From contig NZ_VTOL01000012.1 of the NCBI RefSeq assembly GCF_009801115.1, positions 1-64,000 of the forward strand: a DNA stretch of 64,000 nucleotides, given 5' to 3'. Below the pieces are notes generated by a model, which saw nothing but the letters and a program-made list of their open reading frames with translations, made no database searches and was not told the origin of the DNA. A program made the translations under genes and the position numbers. Source of the DNA: Dyadobacter sp. 3J3 (lineage in GTDB: Bacteria > Bacteroidota > Bacteroidia > Cytophagales > Spirosomataceae). How positions within the stretch are numbered: position 1 is the first letter of the stretch; the number at the start of each line of letters is the position of its first letter. Positions 9,021 to 17,542 of this stretch are shown here, piece by piece.

Positions 9021-10013
9021 TTACCCACCAATAGCAATCATCCTCCTGTTCTGTTCATAATCCGCTTTTGCGTCTTTGGCAGTAAAATCAATATGCCCGC
9101 CGTGTGCAAAATGCTTTTTGTGGAAATGAGAATAAATTAATGCGCGGATATCCTCACCGCGACGAAGCGGAGTTAACAGGTCTATTTCTGTTGTATCAAA
9201 AAGACAATTTTTAAGTTTTCCGTCGGCTGTAAGTCTGATTCTATTACAACCGGCACAGAATGGATGCGTAACCGTTCCGATAATTCCAAAAGTGCCCTTT
9301 CCACCATTAACTTTGAAGCTATGTGCAGTATCCTGCAATTCGCCTTCCAGTTTTTCAAATTCAAATTGTGTATTTATATCAGCAAGCAAATCGTTGTAGG
9401 ACACGATTTTTGACATCTCCCACTTGTTGCCATTAAAAGGCATAAACTCAATAAAACGAACGTGAAGATTCGGTTCATCCAATGTTAATCTTACAAAATC
9501 ATTAACCTCGGTATCATTGATTCCTTTCATCACAACGACATTGATTTTGACAACAAACCCTTCGGAAATGAGAAGTTTTATACTGTCAAGCGTTTTGTTG
9601 AAATGATCTCTTTTTGTAATGCTTTTAAAAGTCGTTTCATTCAAAGTATCCAGACTTACATTCAAAGAACGTACGCCTGCATTTTTCAAATCATCAATAA
9701 ACTGGTCAACAAAAACTGCATTTGTGGTCAATGTCAATGAAGTTGGCAAGGTTCCCAAATTCTGAATAATCTGGCCAACATCTTTCCTTATTAAAGGCTC
9801 ACCACCTGTCAGCCTTATTTTTTCAACACCCATATCCACAAAAATGCCCGCAAGTGTTTGAATTTCATCCGCCTGCATTAGCCATTTGGAGGGCATAAAC
9901 TGCATATCTTCCTGCGGCATACAATAGGTACAACGAAGATTACACTTATCTGTCAGCGAAATCCGCAGATAAGTGTGCTTACGACCGAATGTATCCAAAA
10001 TAGGTTGAGACAT
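9021..10013 (-). CDS. moaA: GTP 3',8-cyclase MoaA (radical SAM)
   Basis: 330 residues. It converts GTP to 3',8-cyclo-7,8-dihydro-GTP, the first step of molybdopterin synthesis. The radical-SAM cluster ligands are Cys24, Cys28 and Cys31 (DKCNLRCTYCMP). The SAM-binding LTGGEPL motif is present. The second, substrate-binding 4Fe-4S cluster is represented by HPFCAGCNRIR and NCLFDT. The protein ends in the Gly-Gly tail (AIGG) needed for activity in MoaA. It is the last gene of the moeA-moaD-moaE-moaCB-moaA operon, 12 bases after moaCB. Confidence 0.97.
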   Translation of the reverse strand: MSQPILDTFGRKHTYLRISLTDKCNLRCTYCMPQEDMQFMPSKWLMQADEIQTLAGIFVDMGVEKIRLTGGEPLIRKDVGQIIQNLGTLPTSLTLTTNAVFVDQFIDDLKNAGVRSLNVSLDTLNETTFKSITKRDHFNKTLDSIKLLISEGFVVKINVVVMKGINDTEVNDFVRLTLDEPNLHVRFIEFMPFNGNKWEMSKIVSYNDLLADINTQFEFEKLEGELQDTAHSFKVNGGKGTFGIIGTVTHPFCAGCNRIRLTADGKLKNCLFDTTEIDLLTPLRRGEDIRALIYSHFHKKHFAHGGHIDFTAKDAKADYEQNRRMIAIGG

Positions 10014-10025
10014 TTTCTGTATTAA

Positions 10026-10931
10026 TTAGTGCTTATTTCCTTTCATAACACTGAAAACGTGCAGGACGTGCGGAAAAAGAGCGTCCATATAATCCGTTAC
10101 GCCGCCAGTACTTCCTGGCATCGTCAATACGAGCGTTTCACCAATCAAACCTGCAATTGATCTTGACAGCATGGAAGTTGGTATTCTTTCCTGTCCATAT
10201 TGCCTTGCAGTTTCAGCGATTCCCGGAATTTCTCTGTCAATTAATTCACTGACAGCTTCTGGAGTAACATCTCTTGGCGACAATCCGGTTCCTCCCGTTA
10301 TTAATATCAATTGATAGGAGAAAGCGCAAAGACTTTTTATTTTCTCCTGGATTGTAGTTTTGCTGTCTGGAATGATACTATAATCATTCACTTCAATTCC
10401 AAGCAAATCCAGTTTTTCTATAATTTTTCTGCCCGATTTATCTTCGCCAATACCTTTTGAAATGCTATCGGAACAAACAATCACGGCTGTTTTCAAGTTT
10501 TCAGGAATTGCTTTTCTGTCACTTTTTCCACCTTTCTTCTCCAGCAATTTGATATTCCGTATTTCAACCCCTTTGTCAATTGGTTTCAACATATCATAAA
10601 GTGTAAGCGCAACAACGGACGCTCCGTGCATCGCTTCAACTTCAACACCTGTTTTATAAATTGTTTTTACCGTCAACTCAATAACGATTGTCAGGTCTTC
10701 AATTCTATATGTTACACCAGTATATTCAATTGGAATCGGGTGACAATCCGGTAACAAATCAGGCGTCTTTTTGACTGCAAGCAATCCCGCCGCTTTTGCC
10801 ATTTCAAAAACATCGCCTTTTGGGACAGTCCTGTTTTGAATCGCCGCAATTGTTTCCGGCCTGCTAACCTGAACTATTGCCTGCGCTGTTGCAATCCTTA
10901 ACGTATTGGTTTTATGCGTAATATCAACCAT
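10026..10931 (-). CDS. moaCB: MoaC-MogA/MoaB fusion protein (cyclic pyranopterin phosphate synthase / molybdopterin adenylyltransferase)
   Basis: 301 residues with two domains. Residues 1 to about 145 are MoaC, with LLPDCHPIP, GVEVEAMHGAS and the YDMLK segment that carries the catalytic Asp and Lys. MoaC turns the MoaA product into cyclic pyranopterin monophosphate. Residues about 148-301 are a MogA/MoaB-type adenylyltransferase, with ITGGTGLSPRDVTPEA and MPGSTGGVTDY, which activates molybdopterin before molybdate insertion by MoeA. Fusing an early and a late step in one chain is known for Bacteroidota. It lies 10 bases downstream of moaE. Confidence 0.93.
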   Translation of the reverse strand: MVDITHKTNTLRIATAQAIVQVSRPETIAAIQNRTVPKGDVFEMAKAAGLLAVKKTPDLLPDCHPIPIEYTGVTYRIEDLTIVIELTVKTIYKTGVEVEAMHGASVVALTLYDMLKPIDKGVEIRNIKLLEKKGGKSDRKAIPENLKTAVIVCSDSISKGIGEDKSGRKIIEKLDLLGIEVNDYSIIPDSKTTIQEKIKSLCAFSYQLILITGGTGLSPRDVTPEAVSELIDREIPGIAETARQYGQERIPTSMLSRSIAGLIGETLVLTMPGSTGGVTDYMDALFPHVLHVFSVMKGNKH

Positions 10932-10941
10932 TTTATCAGTT

Positions 10942-11391
10942 TTACTTATTTTCTTTCCAGATATATTCTCCGGCCGGGCCGATCAGTTCTTTTCCAAAAA
11001 TCGGAACTTTGGTTTTTATTTGTTCAACAATGTACTCAGACGCTTCAAAAGCTGTACGCCGATGTGCCGAAGAAACGAAAACAAAAAGGCTGATTTCACC
11101 CGTTGGCACAACTCCGATGCTATGATAAATATGCATACAAATCAGGTCAAATTTTGAAAACGCGTCTTCACGAATCTCGTGGAAAGTCTGTTCTGCCATT
11201 TCTTCATAAGCAGAATACTCAATCCCCGTTACAAAACCTTCTGTTTTTTCATCCGCACGAATTTGTCCTAAAAAAATAGCGTGCGCTCCGATATCCACCT
11301 TACTCTGATGTTTGGCGATAGAATCCGCAACAAATTGAGGACTAATAGCGCCCGATACAAATACTTTCCTGGGTTTATGAAGTTTATCCAT
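10942..11391 (-). CDS. moaE: Molybdopterin synthase catalytic subunit MoaE
   Basis: 149 residues from the ATG at 11389-11391; a GTG one codon upstream is also possible. MoaE transfers sulfur from thiocarboxylated MoaD to cyclic pyranopterin monophosphate. Diagnostic segments are the GAHAIFLGQIR strand, SSAHRRTAFEA, and KTKVPIFGKE, which contains the active-site lysines. Its partner moaD lies 54 bases upstream in the same operon. Confidence 0.95.
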   Translation of the reverse strand: MDKLHKPRKVFVSGAISPQFVADSIAKHQSKVDIGAHAIFLGQIRADEKTEGFVTGIEYSAYEEMAEQTFHEIREDAFSKFDLICMHIYHSIGVVPTGEISLFVFVSSAHRRTAFEASEYIVEQIKTKVPIFGKELIGPAGEYIWKENK

Positions 11392-11445
11392 CACTTCTTG
11401 TTAAATTCTTATATATTGATCAAAATCAATTTTATTAATTTCTTG

Positions 11446-11685
11446 TCAACCACCGGCAAAAGGCGGCAAAAGTGCAATTTCAGCTGAAAGAGGAATAATG
11501 GTGGTATCGTCTCCTATTTGCTGATTCACCGCAACCTTAAATTTTCTTTCGCACATTTCCGGATATTTTTCACAGAGCTGCTGTTTTAAATCACGAACAG
11601 TCATATTCTCTTTTCCTGACAAAGATTCCTTTGCCTGTTGCGAGATTTCCGCCAGCATTCCAAAATATAAAATATTGATAGTCAT
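11446..11685 (-). CDS. moaD: Molybdopterin synthase sulfur-carrier subunit MoaD
   Basis: 79 residues of ubiquitin-like fold, MTINILYFGMLAEI to the C-terminal PPFAGG. The terminal Gly-Gly is adenylated and thiocarboxylated before sulfur transfer to MoaE's substrate. The activating enzyme (MoeB/ThiF type) is not in this window and must be elsewhere. It lies 18 bases after moeA. Confidence 0.95.
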   Translation of the reverse strand: MTINILYFGMLAEISQQAKESLSGKENMTVRDLKQQLCEKYPEMCERKFKVAVNQQIGDDTTIIPLSAEIALLPPFAGG

Positions 11686-11703
11686 TTTTTATCGGTTCTA
11701 TTA

Positions 11704-12894
11704 TTACAAAGGCAATAAATGTACCTCCACGAGATCACCCGCATAAACATTTTGTTGCGTAACCGGCAAATATATTAATGCATTGGCCACTGCAAAAGAA
11801 CGCAGGGCAAAAGATTCCTGGCCTTCCAATGAAGTAACCTGTGCATTATAAACACTGGCTTTCAAAAATTCGTCCCTTTCTCCATTAAATGAATAAGCAT
11901 GAGAAATGGGTAGCTTGAAAGAAAATAAAGAAGGATCTTTCCGACCCGACATCAATCGTAATGCTGGCAAAACATATTCATAAAAACATACCAGAGACGA
12001 AGCCGGATTACCCGGTAATGCGTAAAAATGATTTCCCGGCGTTTTTGCAAACAATAAAGGTTTCCCTGGTTTTTGTCTGATTTTGTAAAATATCGTTTCC
12101 GCACCAATTGTTTCCAAAGCTTTTCCAACATAGTCATAATCACCGACAGAAACACCGCCAGTAGCAATAATGACATCATTTCGTGTTGCCAATAATTCCA
12201 GACTGCTGATTGTTGACGCTAAATCATCTTCGGAATATAGAATTTCAACATGATGAATTCCTTCCTTTGTCAACGCTGCTACCAGCATGGCCGAATTTGA
12301 CTCGTACACTTGTCCGTCCCCTAATTCTTCACCCGTTTTTACAAGCTCGTCGCCGGTTACTAATATTCCTATTTTCGGCTTTCGATATACTTCAACTTCC
12401 TGAACATTCAATCCTGTTAAAAAACCAACGGCTCCGGCCGACAAATATGTTCCGGCAGCTAAGGCTATGTCACCTTCCCGGATCTGTTGCCCGATGTTAC
12501 GAACATTCAGATTTTCTGCAACGGGACATTCCTTTATAATAACATTTCCATTTTCAACAGAAGTTCGTTCCTGCATGATCACAGCCGTAGCACCAGCGGG
12601 CACCGGGGCACCTGTAAAGATCCGGATCGCAGTTCCGGGTTTCAAAGAAAGTTTCGAAGTTCCGCCTGCTTTTGATTCTGCAACAATGGGTAAAATAACA
12701 TTATCATTATAAATATCGGTGTGCAAAACGGCGTATCCATCCATGGACGATTGTCGGAAGGACGGTAGAGATAAGGTTGCCAAAACATCCTTTGCCAAAA
12801 CATATCCCAATGACTCGGGTACCGCTTTTAATGCTGTTGGTAACGCAACGGCATTCTCCGTAATTCTTTTTTTCGCTTCTTCTACTGTGACCAT
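11704..12894 (-). CDS. moeA: Molybdopterin molybdenumtransferase MoeA
   Basis: 396 residues, the first gene of the Moco operon. It inserts molybdate into adenylated molybdopterin. Visible motifs are QSSMDGYAV near the N-terminus, FTGAPVPAGA, ATGGVSVGDYDYVG (the MoCF-binding domain), KPGKPLLFA and PGNPASSLVCF. Length and domain order (MoeA N, MoCF, C-terminal beta domain) are usual for the family. No molybdate transporter and no molybdoenzyme lies nearby, so what the cofactor serves cannot be read from this window. Confidence 0.96.
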   Translation of the reverse strand: MVTVEEAKKRITENAVALPTALKAVPESLGYVLAKDVLATLSLPSFRQSSMDGYAVLHTDIYNDNVILPIVAESKAGGTSKLSLKPGTAIRIFTGAPVPAGATAVIMQERTSVENGNVIIKECPVAENLNVRNIGQQIREGDIALAAGTYLSAGAVGFLTGLNVQEVEVYRKPKIGILVTGDELVKTGEELGDGQVYESNSAMLVAALTKEGIHHVEILYSEDDLASTISSLELLATRNDVIIATGGVSVGDYDYVGKALETIGAETIFYKIRQKPGKPLLFAKTPGNHFYALPGNPASSLVCFYEYVLPALRLMSGRKDPSLFSFKLPISHAYSFNGERDEFLKASVYNAQVTSLEGQESFALRSFAVANALIYLPVTQQNVYAGDLVEVHLLPL

Positions 12895-13362
12895 TTTTGA
12901 AATCCTGTGTCTAACTATGCAAGTTACTATTTATAAACTGAACGAGAGGCAACTTTTGTACAGGAAAACAGCCTCTAAAACCGAGCCATTTCAAACAAAA
13001 TAATAAGAAAAAACAGGTAAGATTTAGGTCAACAAAATATAAAAATCAAAAATAAAAATATTTCACACATTAAGATTGAAGATTTAGTCTTAAAAAAGTT
13101 CAATTATTACCAGCAAATATTCAGTTTGTATCTGAAGGTGATTTCCAATGATTATTCTTTAAATTTAATTTTAACAGGGTAAATCTATTTGTAACCCAAA
13201 AACACTACAAAATTTATTGAACTTAAATTAGTGCTAATTCCAAATTACCCAATTACCTATAAATCAACTTTTTACCCTAAAATGAAATTTTATTAATTCA
13301 ATAGCGTTATATTTGTCCCGTGGAATACCACCGAAAATTATGTTGAACGAAATTAAACATGG
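12895..13362. other. 468-base AT-rich divergent intergenic region
   Basis: This separates moeA (minus) from the lytic transglycosylase (plus). It is very AT-rich with many A- and T-tracts and has no open frame that looks coding; the short frame across 12719-13003 only mirrors moeA. It must hold the moeA promoter, which I could not locate, and the promoter of the plus-strand gene near 13308. Confidence 0.6.
13308..13315 (+). promoter_or_regulatory. Bacteroidota -7 promoter element
   Basis: TATATTTG matches TAnnTTTG exactly and lies 48 bases before the ATG at 13363, giving a leader of about 40 bases. The -33 region (around 13285-13294, AATTTTATT) is AT-rich but not a clear TTTG. Confidence 0.45.
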
Positions 13363-14148
13363 ATGATTAGATTAATATTTGTTGCCTTCTCAATTGCGTC
13401 AATGGGGATTTTTTCTCTTAGCAACTTGAAGGTAGAAAAGAAGGAAATGAAGTCTGAACTAACAATCAACTCCAACCTTCTTGCCATCAATTTTTGTGGC
13501 GAAAAGGTGCCTCTTACGGAAATGCGCATAGCCGAGCGGTACCAGAACATGATCAGAAATTACGATACCAGTTCTTTTCGTAAACTGATGACAAGCGCAG
13601 AAAGAAGGATGCGAATAATTGAACCCATCCTTAAAAAGTACGGAGTGCCATCCGACTTTAAATATATTCCAATCATAGAAAGTGCCATGAGCAATGAAGC
13701 GACCTCACATCGGGGAGCATCAGGATACTGGCAACTAATGCCCGCAACAGCCAAATCACTTGGCTTAACCGTAAATGGAACGGTTGACGATCGAAAACAT
13801 CTTGTTAAATCCACCCACGCAGCAGGTAAGTATTTGAAAGAACTTCACCGCCAGCTTGGTTCCTGGACACTTGTAGCAGCTGCCTACAATGCGGGACCAA
13901 CACATATTCAACACCGAATGAACTCACAAAATAAAGATGACTATTTTAAGCTTCGGTTAAACGCAGAAACAACTAAGTACATTTATAAATTAATAGCTGT
14001 AAAAGAGTGGTTTTCCAATCCGGAACGAAGTAAGGAATGGGGAAGCGGAGATGTTTTAGATAAGATGGTGCAAATCAGGGAAGAGAAAAAACTTTCTGAA
14101 TTGAAGCCGGATTCAAAACAATTGGCAAGAGTAGCAACTGATTCTTAA
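13363..14148 (+). CDS. Lytic transglycosylase (SLT domain, MltD/Slt-like)
   Basis: 261 residues with an N-terminal signal/anchor (MIRLIFVAFSIASMGIFSLS). The SLT domain spans about residues 90-215. Catalytic Glu106 lies in PIIESAMSNEA, followed by GASGYWQLMPATA and the AAAYNAGP motif. These enzymes cleave the MurNAc-GlcNAc bond of peptidoglycan with formation of 1,6-anhydroMurNAc. Unlike MltD it has no LysM repeats; only a short charged tail follows. Probably a cell-wall remodelling enzyme acting at the outer face of the inner membrane or in the periplasm. Confidence 0.9.
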   Translation: MIRLIFVAFSIASMGIFSLSNLKVEKKEMKSELTINSNLLAINFCGEKVPLTEMRIAERYQNMIRNYDTSSFRKLMTSAERRMRIIEPILKKYGVPSDFKYIPIIESAMSNEATSHRGASGYWQLMPATAKSLGLTVNGTVDDRKHLVKSTHAAGKYLKELHRQLGSWTLVAAAYNAGPTHIQHRMNSQNKDDYFKLRLNAETTKYIYKLIAVKEWFSNPERSKEWGSGDVLDKMVQIREEKKLSELKPDSKQLARVATDS

Positions 14149-14172
14149 TTTCTTTGGTTATATAACCATCAC

Positions 14173-14210
14173 AATGCAAAGAAAGACTGCAATATGCTTT
14201 TCTTTGCATT
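14173..14210 (+). terminator. Intrinsic terminator after the lytic transglycosylase
   Basis: AATGCAAAGAAA (14173-14184) pairs perfectly with TTTCTTTGCATT (14199-14210). It lies 25 bases beyond the stop codon and is followed by TGTTATGATA. A smaller second hairpin (ATACAA/TTGTAT) follows at 14220-14236. Confidence 0.65.
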
Positions 14211-14280
14211 TGTTATGATATACAATTCAGTTGTATAAAAATACTTCATTTATTTTTTACCAAATACAAGTCGAACGAAT

Positions 14281-14727
14281 ATGACAAAGGCCGAAATGAT
14301 CACCGATAAAGGTACCATGCTTATCGAGTTTTATGATGAGGAAACACCTATTGCGGTTAAAAACTTTGTAGATCTTTCTAAAAAAGGTTTTTATGATGGA
14401 CTTACTTTCCACCGTGTTATTCCTGATTTTATGATTCAGGGAGGAGATCCTAAGGGAACTGGTGCCGGAGGTCCGGGATACACAATTAAATGTGAAGTAA
14501 AAGCAGATAAACAATATCATGATCGCGGTGTTTTATCCATGGCACATGCAGGACGTGATACAGGCGGATCACAATTCTTTATTTGCCATAGCCGTAACAA
14601 TACTGCTCATTTGGACGGAAACCATACTTGCTTCGGTAAAGTGGTAGAAGGACTTGATACGATCGACTTGATCCGTCAGGGAGATAAAATCCAGAAGATT
14701 ACAATTATCGAAGAAGAAGTAGCATAA
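14281..14727 (+). CDS. Peptidyl-prolyl cis-trans isomerase, cyclophilin type
   Basis: 148 residues, the minimal bacterial cyclophilin. Segments [40 protein letters not shown] and [13 protein letters not shown] carry the active-site Arg, Phe and Gln positions of the family. It catalyses proline isomerisation during protein folding. With no signal peptide it should be cytoplasmic, as PpiB is. It is bounded by terminators on both sides and hence forms its own transcript. Confidence 0.95.
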   Translation: MTKAEMITDKGTMLIEFYDEETPIAVKNFVDLSKKGFYDGLTFHRVIPDFMIQGGDPKGTGAGGPGYTIKCEVKADKQYHDRGVLSMAHAGRDTGGSQFFICHSRNNTAHLDGNHTCFGKVVEGLDTIDLIRQGDKIQKITIIEEEVA

Positions 14728-14748
14728 GCTTTTCATTTCTTTTATAAA

Positions 14749-14783
14749 CAAAACAGCCCCGGAAAATTTCCGGGGCTGTTTTG
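14749..14783. terminator. Bidirectional terminator between convergent genes
   Basis: A near-perfect inverted repeat, CAAAACAGCCCCGGAAA with TTTCCGGGGCTGTTTTG, is centred on 14766. It has a GC-rich core and A/T-rich ends in both directions. It lies between the cyclophilin stop (14727) and the symporter stop (14803). Confidence 0.9.
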
Positions 14784-14802
14784 TTTTATTTCAAATCCTA
14801 TT

Positions 14803-16422
14803 CTACCAGAAATGGTTGTATAAAATAACGATCATAGCAAGAACAAAGGAAGCACCAATCACAAAACTGCGATGTGGTTTGAACATTGAAACATCAATTT
14901 GTAGTCCTTTCTTCTCGTCAGGTAATACCAGTCCAAGCACAAACATAACGGCTACGCATATCAGGAATACCAATCCCATTCTGTCAAGGAAAGGTACTTG
15001 TGTCCAGTCTGCGAAAGGAAAATAATTGTTATGCATTGCCAAAGCAATCACGAAACCACCAACAATCGCAAATAATGCACCGGCAGAATTTGTCCTTTTC
15101 CAGAAGAAACCCATAATAAAGGAAGCGAAAATACCAGGAGAAAGAAGTCCTGTCATTTCCTGAATAAACTGGAAACCACCTTTTTTATCAATTCCCATGT
15201 AAGGAGAAACTACGATCGCAAGAATCATAGCAATTACTACAACAAAACGTCCAACCAAAACCAACTTCTTTTCATCCGCATTTTTGCCAATATAATTTCT
15301 GAAAATATCCAGGGTAAAAATTGTTGATATACTATTGGCTTTTCCAGCCAATGAGGCAACAACAGCCGCTGTTAATGCAGCAAAAGAAAGACCCTTCAAA
15401 CCAGCAGGCAATAAATTTAAAAGTACAGGATAAGCTTTATCCGGATTAATTACCCCGTCAGCTCCCAACATTTCAGCCTGGAAAAGACCTTTGCTGTAAA
15501 GTGCATAAGCCGCAATACCTGGTAAAACCACGATAACAGGCATAAGCAATTTTAGACCTGCTGCAAACAAAATACCGTTACGTGCCGTTTTCAAATCTGC
15601 GCCTAATGCACGTTGTGTGATGTATTGATTACAACCCCAATAGTTCAAATTCACAATCCACATACCGCCTAACAAAACTGCAAGACCCGGCAGCTGCATG
15701 TAGAAAGGACTGCTTTTACGGAAAATCATGTGAAAGTGATCGTCATGATTTTCACGCATCATTTTCATACCACTTATTACTCCGTCAATACCCGTTTCTC
15801 CTGAAACCAGATTAATAGCCAGATACGTTGTTGCCAATCCACCGATGATCAGGAAGAAAACCTGAATTACGTCTGTAAAACCGATAACCTTCATCCCGCC
15901 GATTGTAATGATGATAGCGAAAACGGCCAAAGCAATCATACAGAAAGTAAAATCCAGTCCTGAAATACCAGAAACTGCCAAAGCACCTAAATATAGAATG
16001 GAAGTAAGGTTAACGAGAATATACAAAGCCAGCCAGAAAACCGCCATAATCAAACTCACGGTTGGATTATAACGTTGACTTAAAAACTGGGGCATTGTAT
16101 AAATTTTGTTCTTCAAATAGATTGGCATAAAGAAAACCGCTACAATGATAAGCGTTGCAGCAGCCATCCATTCATATGTTGAAATCCCCAAACCCATAGA
16201 AAATCCGTTACCGGACATCCCGATAAATTGTTCTGCGGAAATATTTGACGCGATCAGTGATGCACCAATTGCCCACCAGGTAAGCGATCCTTCTGCCAGG
16301 AAAAAGTCTTGTGTAGATTCAGTTGTTGATTTTTTTCGTTGGTAAATCCAGTACCCGTAACCCGATACCAGAATAAAGTAAAAGAAGAATACTATGTAAT
16401 CCAGGGTTTGTAACTGTTGCAT
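14803..16422 (-). CDS. Sodium/sugar symporter of the SSS (SLC5, vSGLT-like) family
   Basis: 539 residues, close to the 543 of Vibrio vSGLT, with about 14 membrane segments. Family signatures include DFFLAEGSLTWWAIGASLIASN (first segments), GGMKVIGFTDVIQV, NYWGCNQYITQRALGAD and the AALTAAVVASLAGKANS helix that contributes to the sodium site. It probably imports a monosaccharide with sodium across the inner membrane. The sugar is not predictable from sequence alone. It is single in its strand context, with a terminator on each side. Confidence 0.92.
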   Translation of the reverse strand: MQQLQTLDYIVFFFYFILVSGYGYWIYQRKKSTTESTQDFFLAEGSLTWWAIGASLIASNISAEQFIGMSGNGFSMGLGISTYEWMAAATLIIVAVFFMPIYLKNKIYTMPQFLSQRYNPTVSLIMAVFWLALYILVNLTSILYLGALAVSGISGLDFTFCMIALAVFAIIITIGGMKVIGFTDVIQVFFLIIGGLATTYLAINLVSGETGIDGVISGMKMMRENHDDHFHMIFRKSSPFYMQLPGLAVLLGGMWIVNLNYWGCNQYITQRALGADLKTARNGILFAAGLKLLMPVIVVLPGIAAYALYSKGLFQAEMLGADGVINPDKAYPVLLNLLPAGLKGLSFAALTAAVVASLAGKANSISTIFTLDIFRNYIGKNADEKKLVLVGRFVVVIAMILAIVVSPYMGIDKKGGFQFIQEMTGLLSPGIFASFIMGFFWKRTNSAGALFAIVGGFVIALAMHNNYFPFADWTQVPFLDRMGLVFLICVAVMFVLGLVLPDEKKGLQIDVSMFKPHRSFVIGASFVLAMIVILYNHFW

Positions 16423-16507
16423 TTCAAATTTACAATATTAGATGAATGGATAAGCGATTTTCTGTTCAATCCGAAAGGTACACTATTTTCGAAAAATAGT
16501 GCAAGTA

Positions 16508-16541
16508 AAAAAGGCATGTTCCTAACGATTGTTGGCCTTTA
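16508..16541 (-). terminator. Probable terminator after the membrane metallopeptidase gene
   Basis: AAAGGC (16510-16515) pairs with GCCTTT (16535-16540), with an inner AAC/GTT stem. On the minus strand it is followed by a TTTTTTACTT run. It lies 50 bases beyond the stop at 16592. Confidence 0.5.
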
Positions 16542-16591
16542 TTTTTTATTGATGTTCAAAAACAGATAAACAAGGAGAATAAGAGGCAGGT

Positions 16592-17467
16592 TTACTCATC
16601 CATTTTAAGCGAATCCGGCAATCGGAGGAGATTATCCGGGAGTTTTAACTTATTGTTTTTCTTCGCTTTATTTTCCAGATCACGATAACTTTCTTGAAAA
16701 GATCTACCACTCCTCATGTCAGAGACTAATTTCACCATTCCCCCTTTTCCGCAATAAGCCAGCCAGTATGATACTTCAAGCCCCGAAGTCATATACGCAA
16801 GCATAACTTCTTTTGATCCGCCATTGAAAAAGCCTTTGACAGAAGCGAGGTTTTCAAGTTCAAGAATATTTTGTCCACCACCTGTTTGATAAAGCCATTC
16901 ATCCATGTAATCAAAATAACGGCCGAGCGAATCAGGATTATTCACAAACCGCCTGTCGAGCATTAATGCAGTGCCTTCATTAAACCACTGCGGAATATAC
17001 ATAGTCGTTTTCCACCATCCCAAACGGTCCAGCAATTCGACATGCGACATTTCGTGGCTGATCACATCCACATTCAAACCCTGAGCATTTAAAATAACAT
17101 AGGATTGTCCCCATGGCGTGCCTAAACTGCACCCCGCGCCTTCCGTACTCTGACAATATTTTTGATATTCCTGTGGTGTTTCGCAAATAATCAATTTTGG
17201 TTTGGCCTGTTTTCCCAGCCAAAAAGAATCGATCCGCATTTCTGATTTTTTGATCACGCTAAGTATATTCTTGCGCTGATTTTGTTGAAGATAAGGACTT
17301 GAATAAATGTAATCATTGACCTTTTCAAAGTTTGAAAAGCCAATCAACTGACAATGCAGAACCTGGGGATAAAGGAAAAAATAACCCGGAATAACTAAAA
17401 CCAACCCGATCAGAAGAAATTTACCAAGAGCGGTAAGACGGGATTTAAATAATGGGCTGGTTTTCAA
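16592..17467 (-). CDS. Membrane-anchored putative gluzincin metallopeptidase (peptidase MA-like)
   Basis: 291 residues. The frame opens with a TTG (17465-17467). No ATG is available, and the resulting MKTSPLFKSR plus the hydrophobic segment at about 15-36 give a good signal-anchor. HEMSH at 138-142 followed by a WFNEGTA segment with Glu164 is the HExxH...E arrangement of gluzincin zinc peptidases. The spacing (22 residues from the second His to Glu) fits. The catalytic domain should face the periplasm. Six cysteines, four of them between 95 and 115, hint at disulfides. Substrate unknown. It could alternatively be a non-peptidase member of the fold, but all zinc ligands are present. Confidence 0.75.
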   Translation of the reverse strand: MKTSPLFKSRLTALGKFLLIGLVLVIPGYFFLYPQVLHCQLIGFSNFEKVNDYIYSSPYLQQNQRKNILSVIKKSEMRIDSFWLGKQAKPKLIICETPQEYQKYCQSTEGAGCSLGTPWGQSYVILNAQGLNVDVISHEMSHVELLDRLGWWKTTMYIPQWFNEGTALMLDRRFVNNPDSLGRYFDYMDEWLYQTGGGQNILELENLASVKGFFNGGSKEVMLAYMTSGLEVSYWLAYCGKGGMVKLVSDMRSGRSFQESYRDLENKAKKNNKLKLPDNLLRLPDSLKMDE

Positions 17468-17491
17468 TGAGGCAAGCTTTAATACAATGGA

Positions 17492-17536
17492 TTTTAAACA
17501 CGGCGTCTTTAAAAGAACGAAACGCCGTGCTTAAAA
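17492..17536 (-). terminator. Intrinsic terminator of purH
   Basis: The stem pairs TTTTAA-A-CACGGCGT (17492-17506) with ACGCCGTG-C-TTAAAA (17522-17536), with one mismatch. It begins just past the purH stop at 17543 and also overlaps the start region of the neighbouring peptidase gene's leader. Confidence 0.75.
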
Positions 17537-17542
17537 TTAGAA

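Noticed and set aside
12719-13003. 94-codon plus-strand frame extending past the moeA start
   Set aside because: Most of it is antisense to moeA, and the rest is AT-rich promoter region with no coding character.
16425-16432. TAAATTTG on the minus strand just before the symporter ATG
   Set aside because: It matches the -7 consensus but is only 3 bases from the start codon, so transcription would begin inside the gene. Probably chance in AT-rich sequence.
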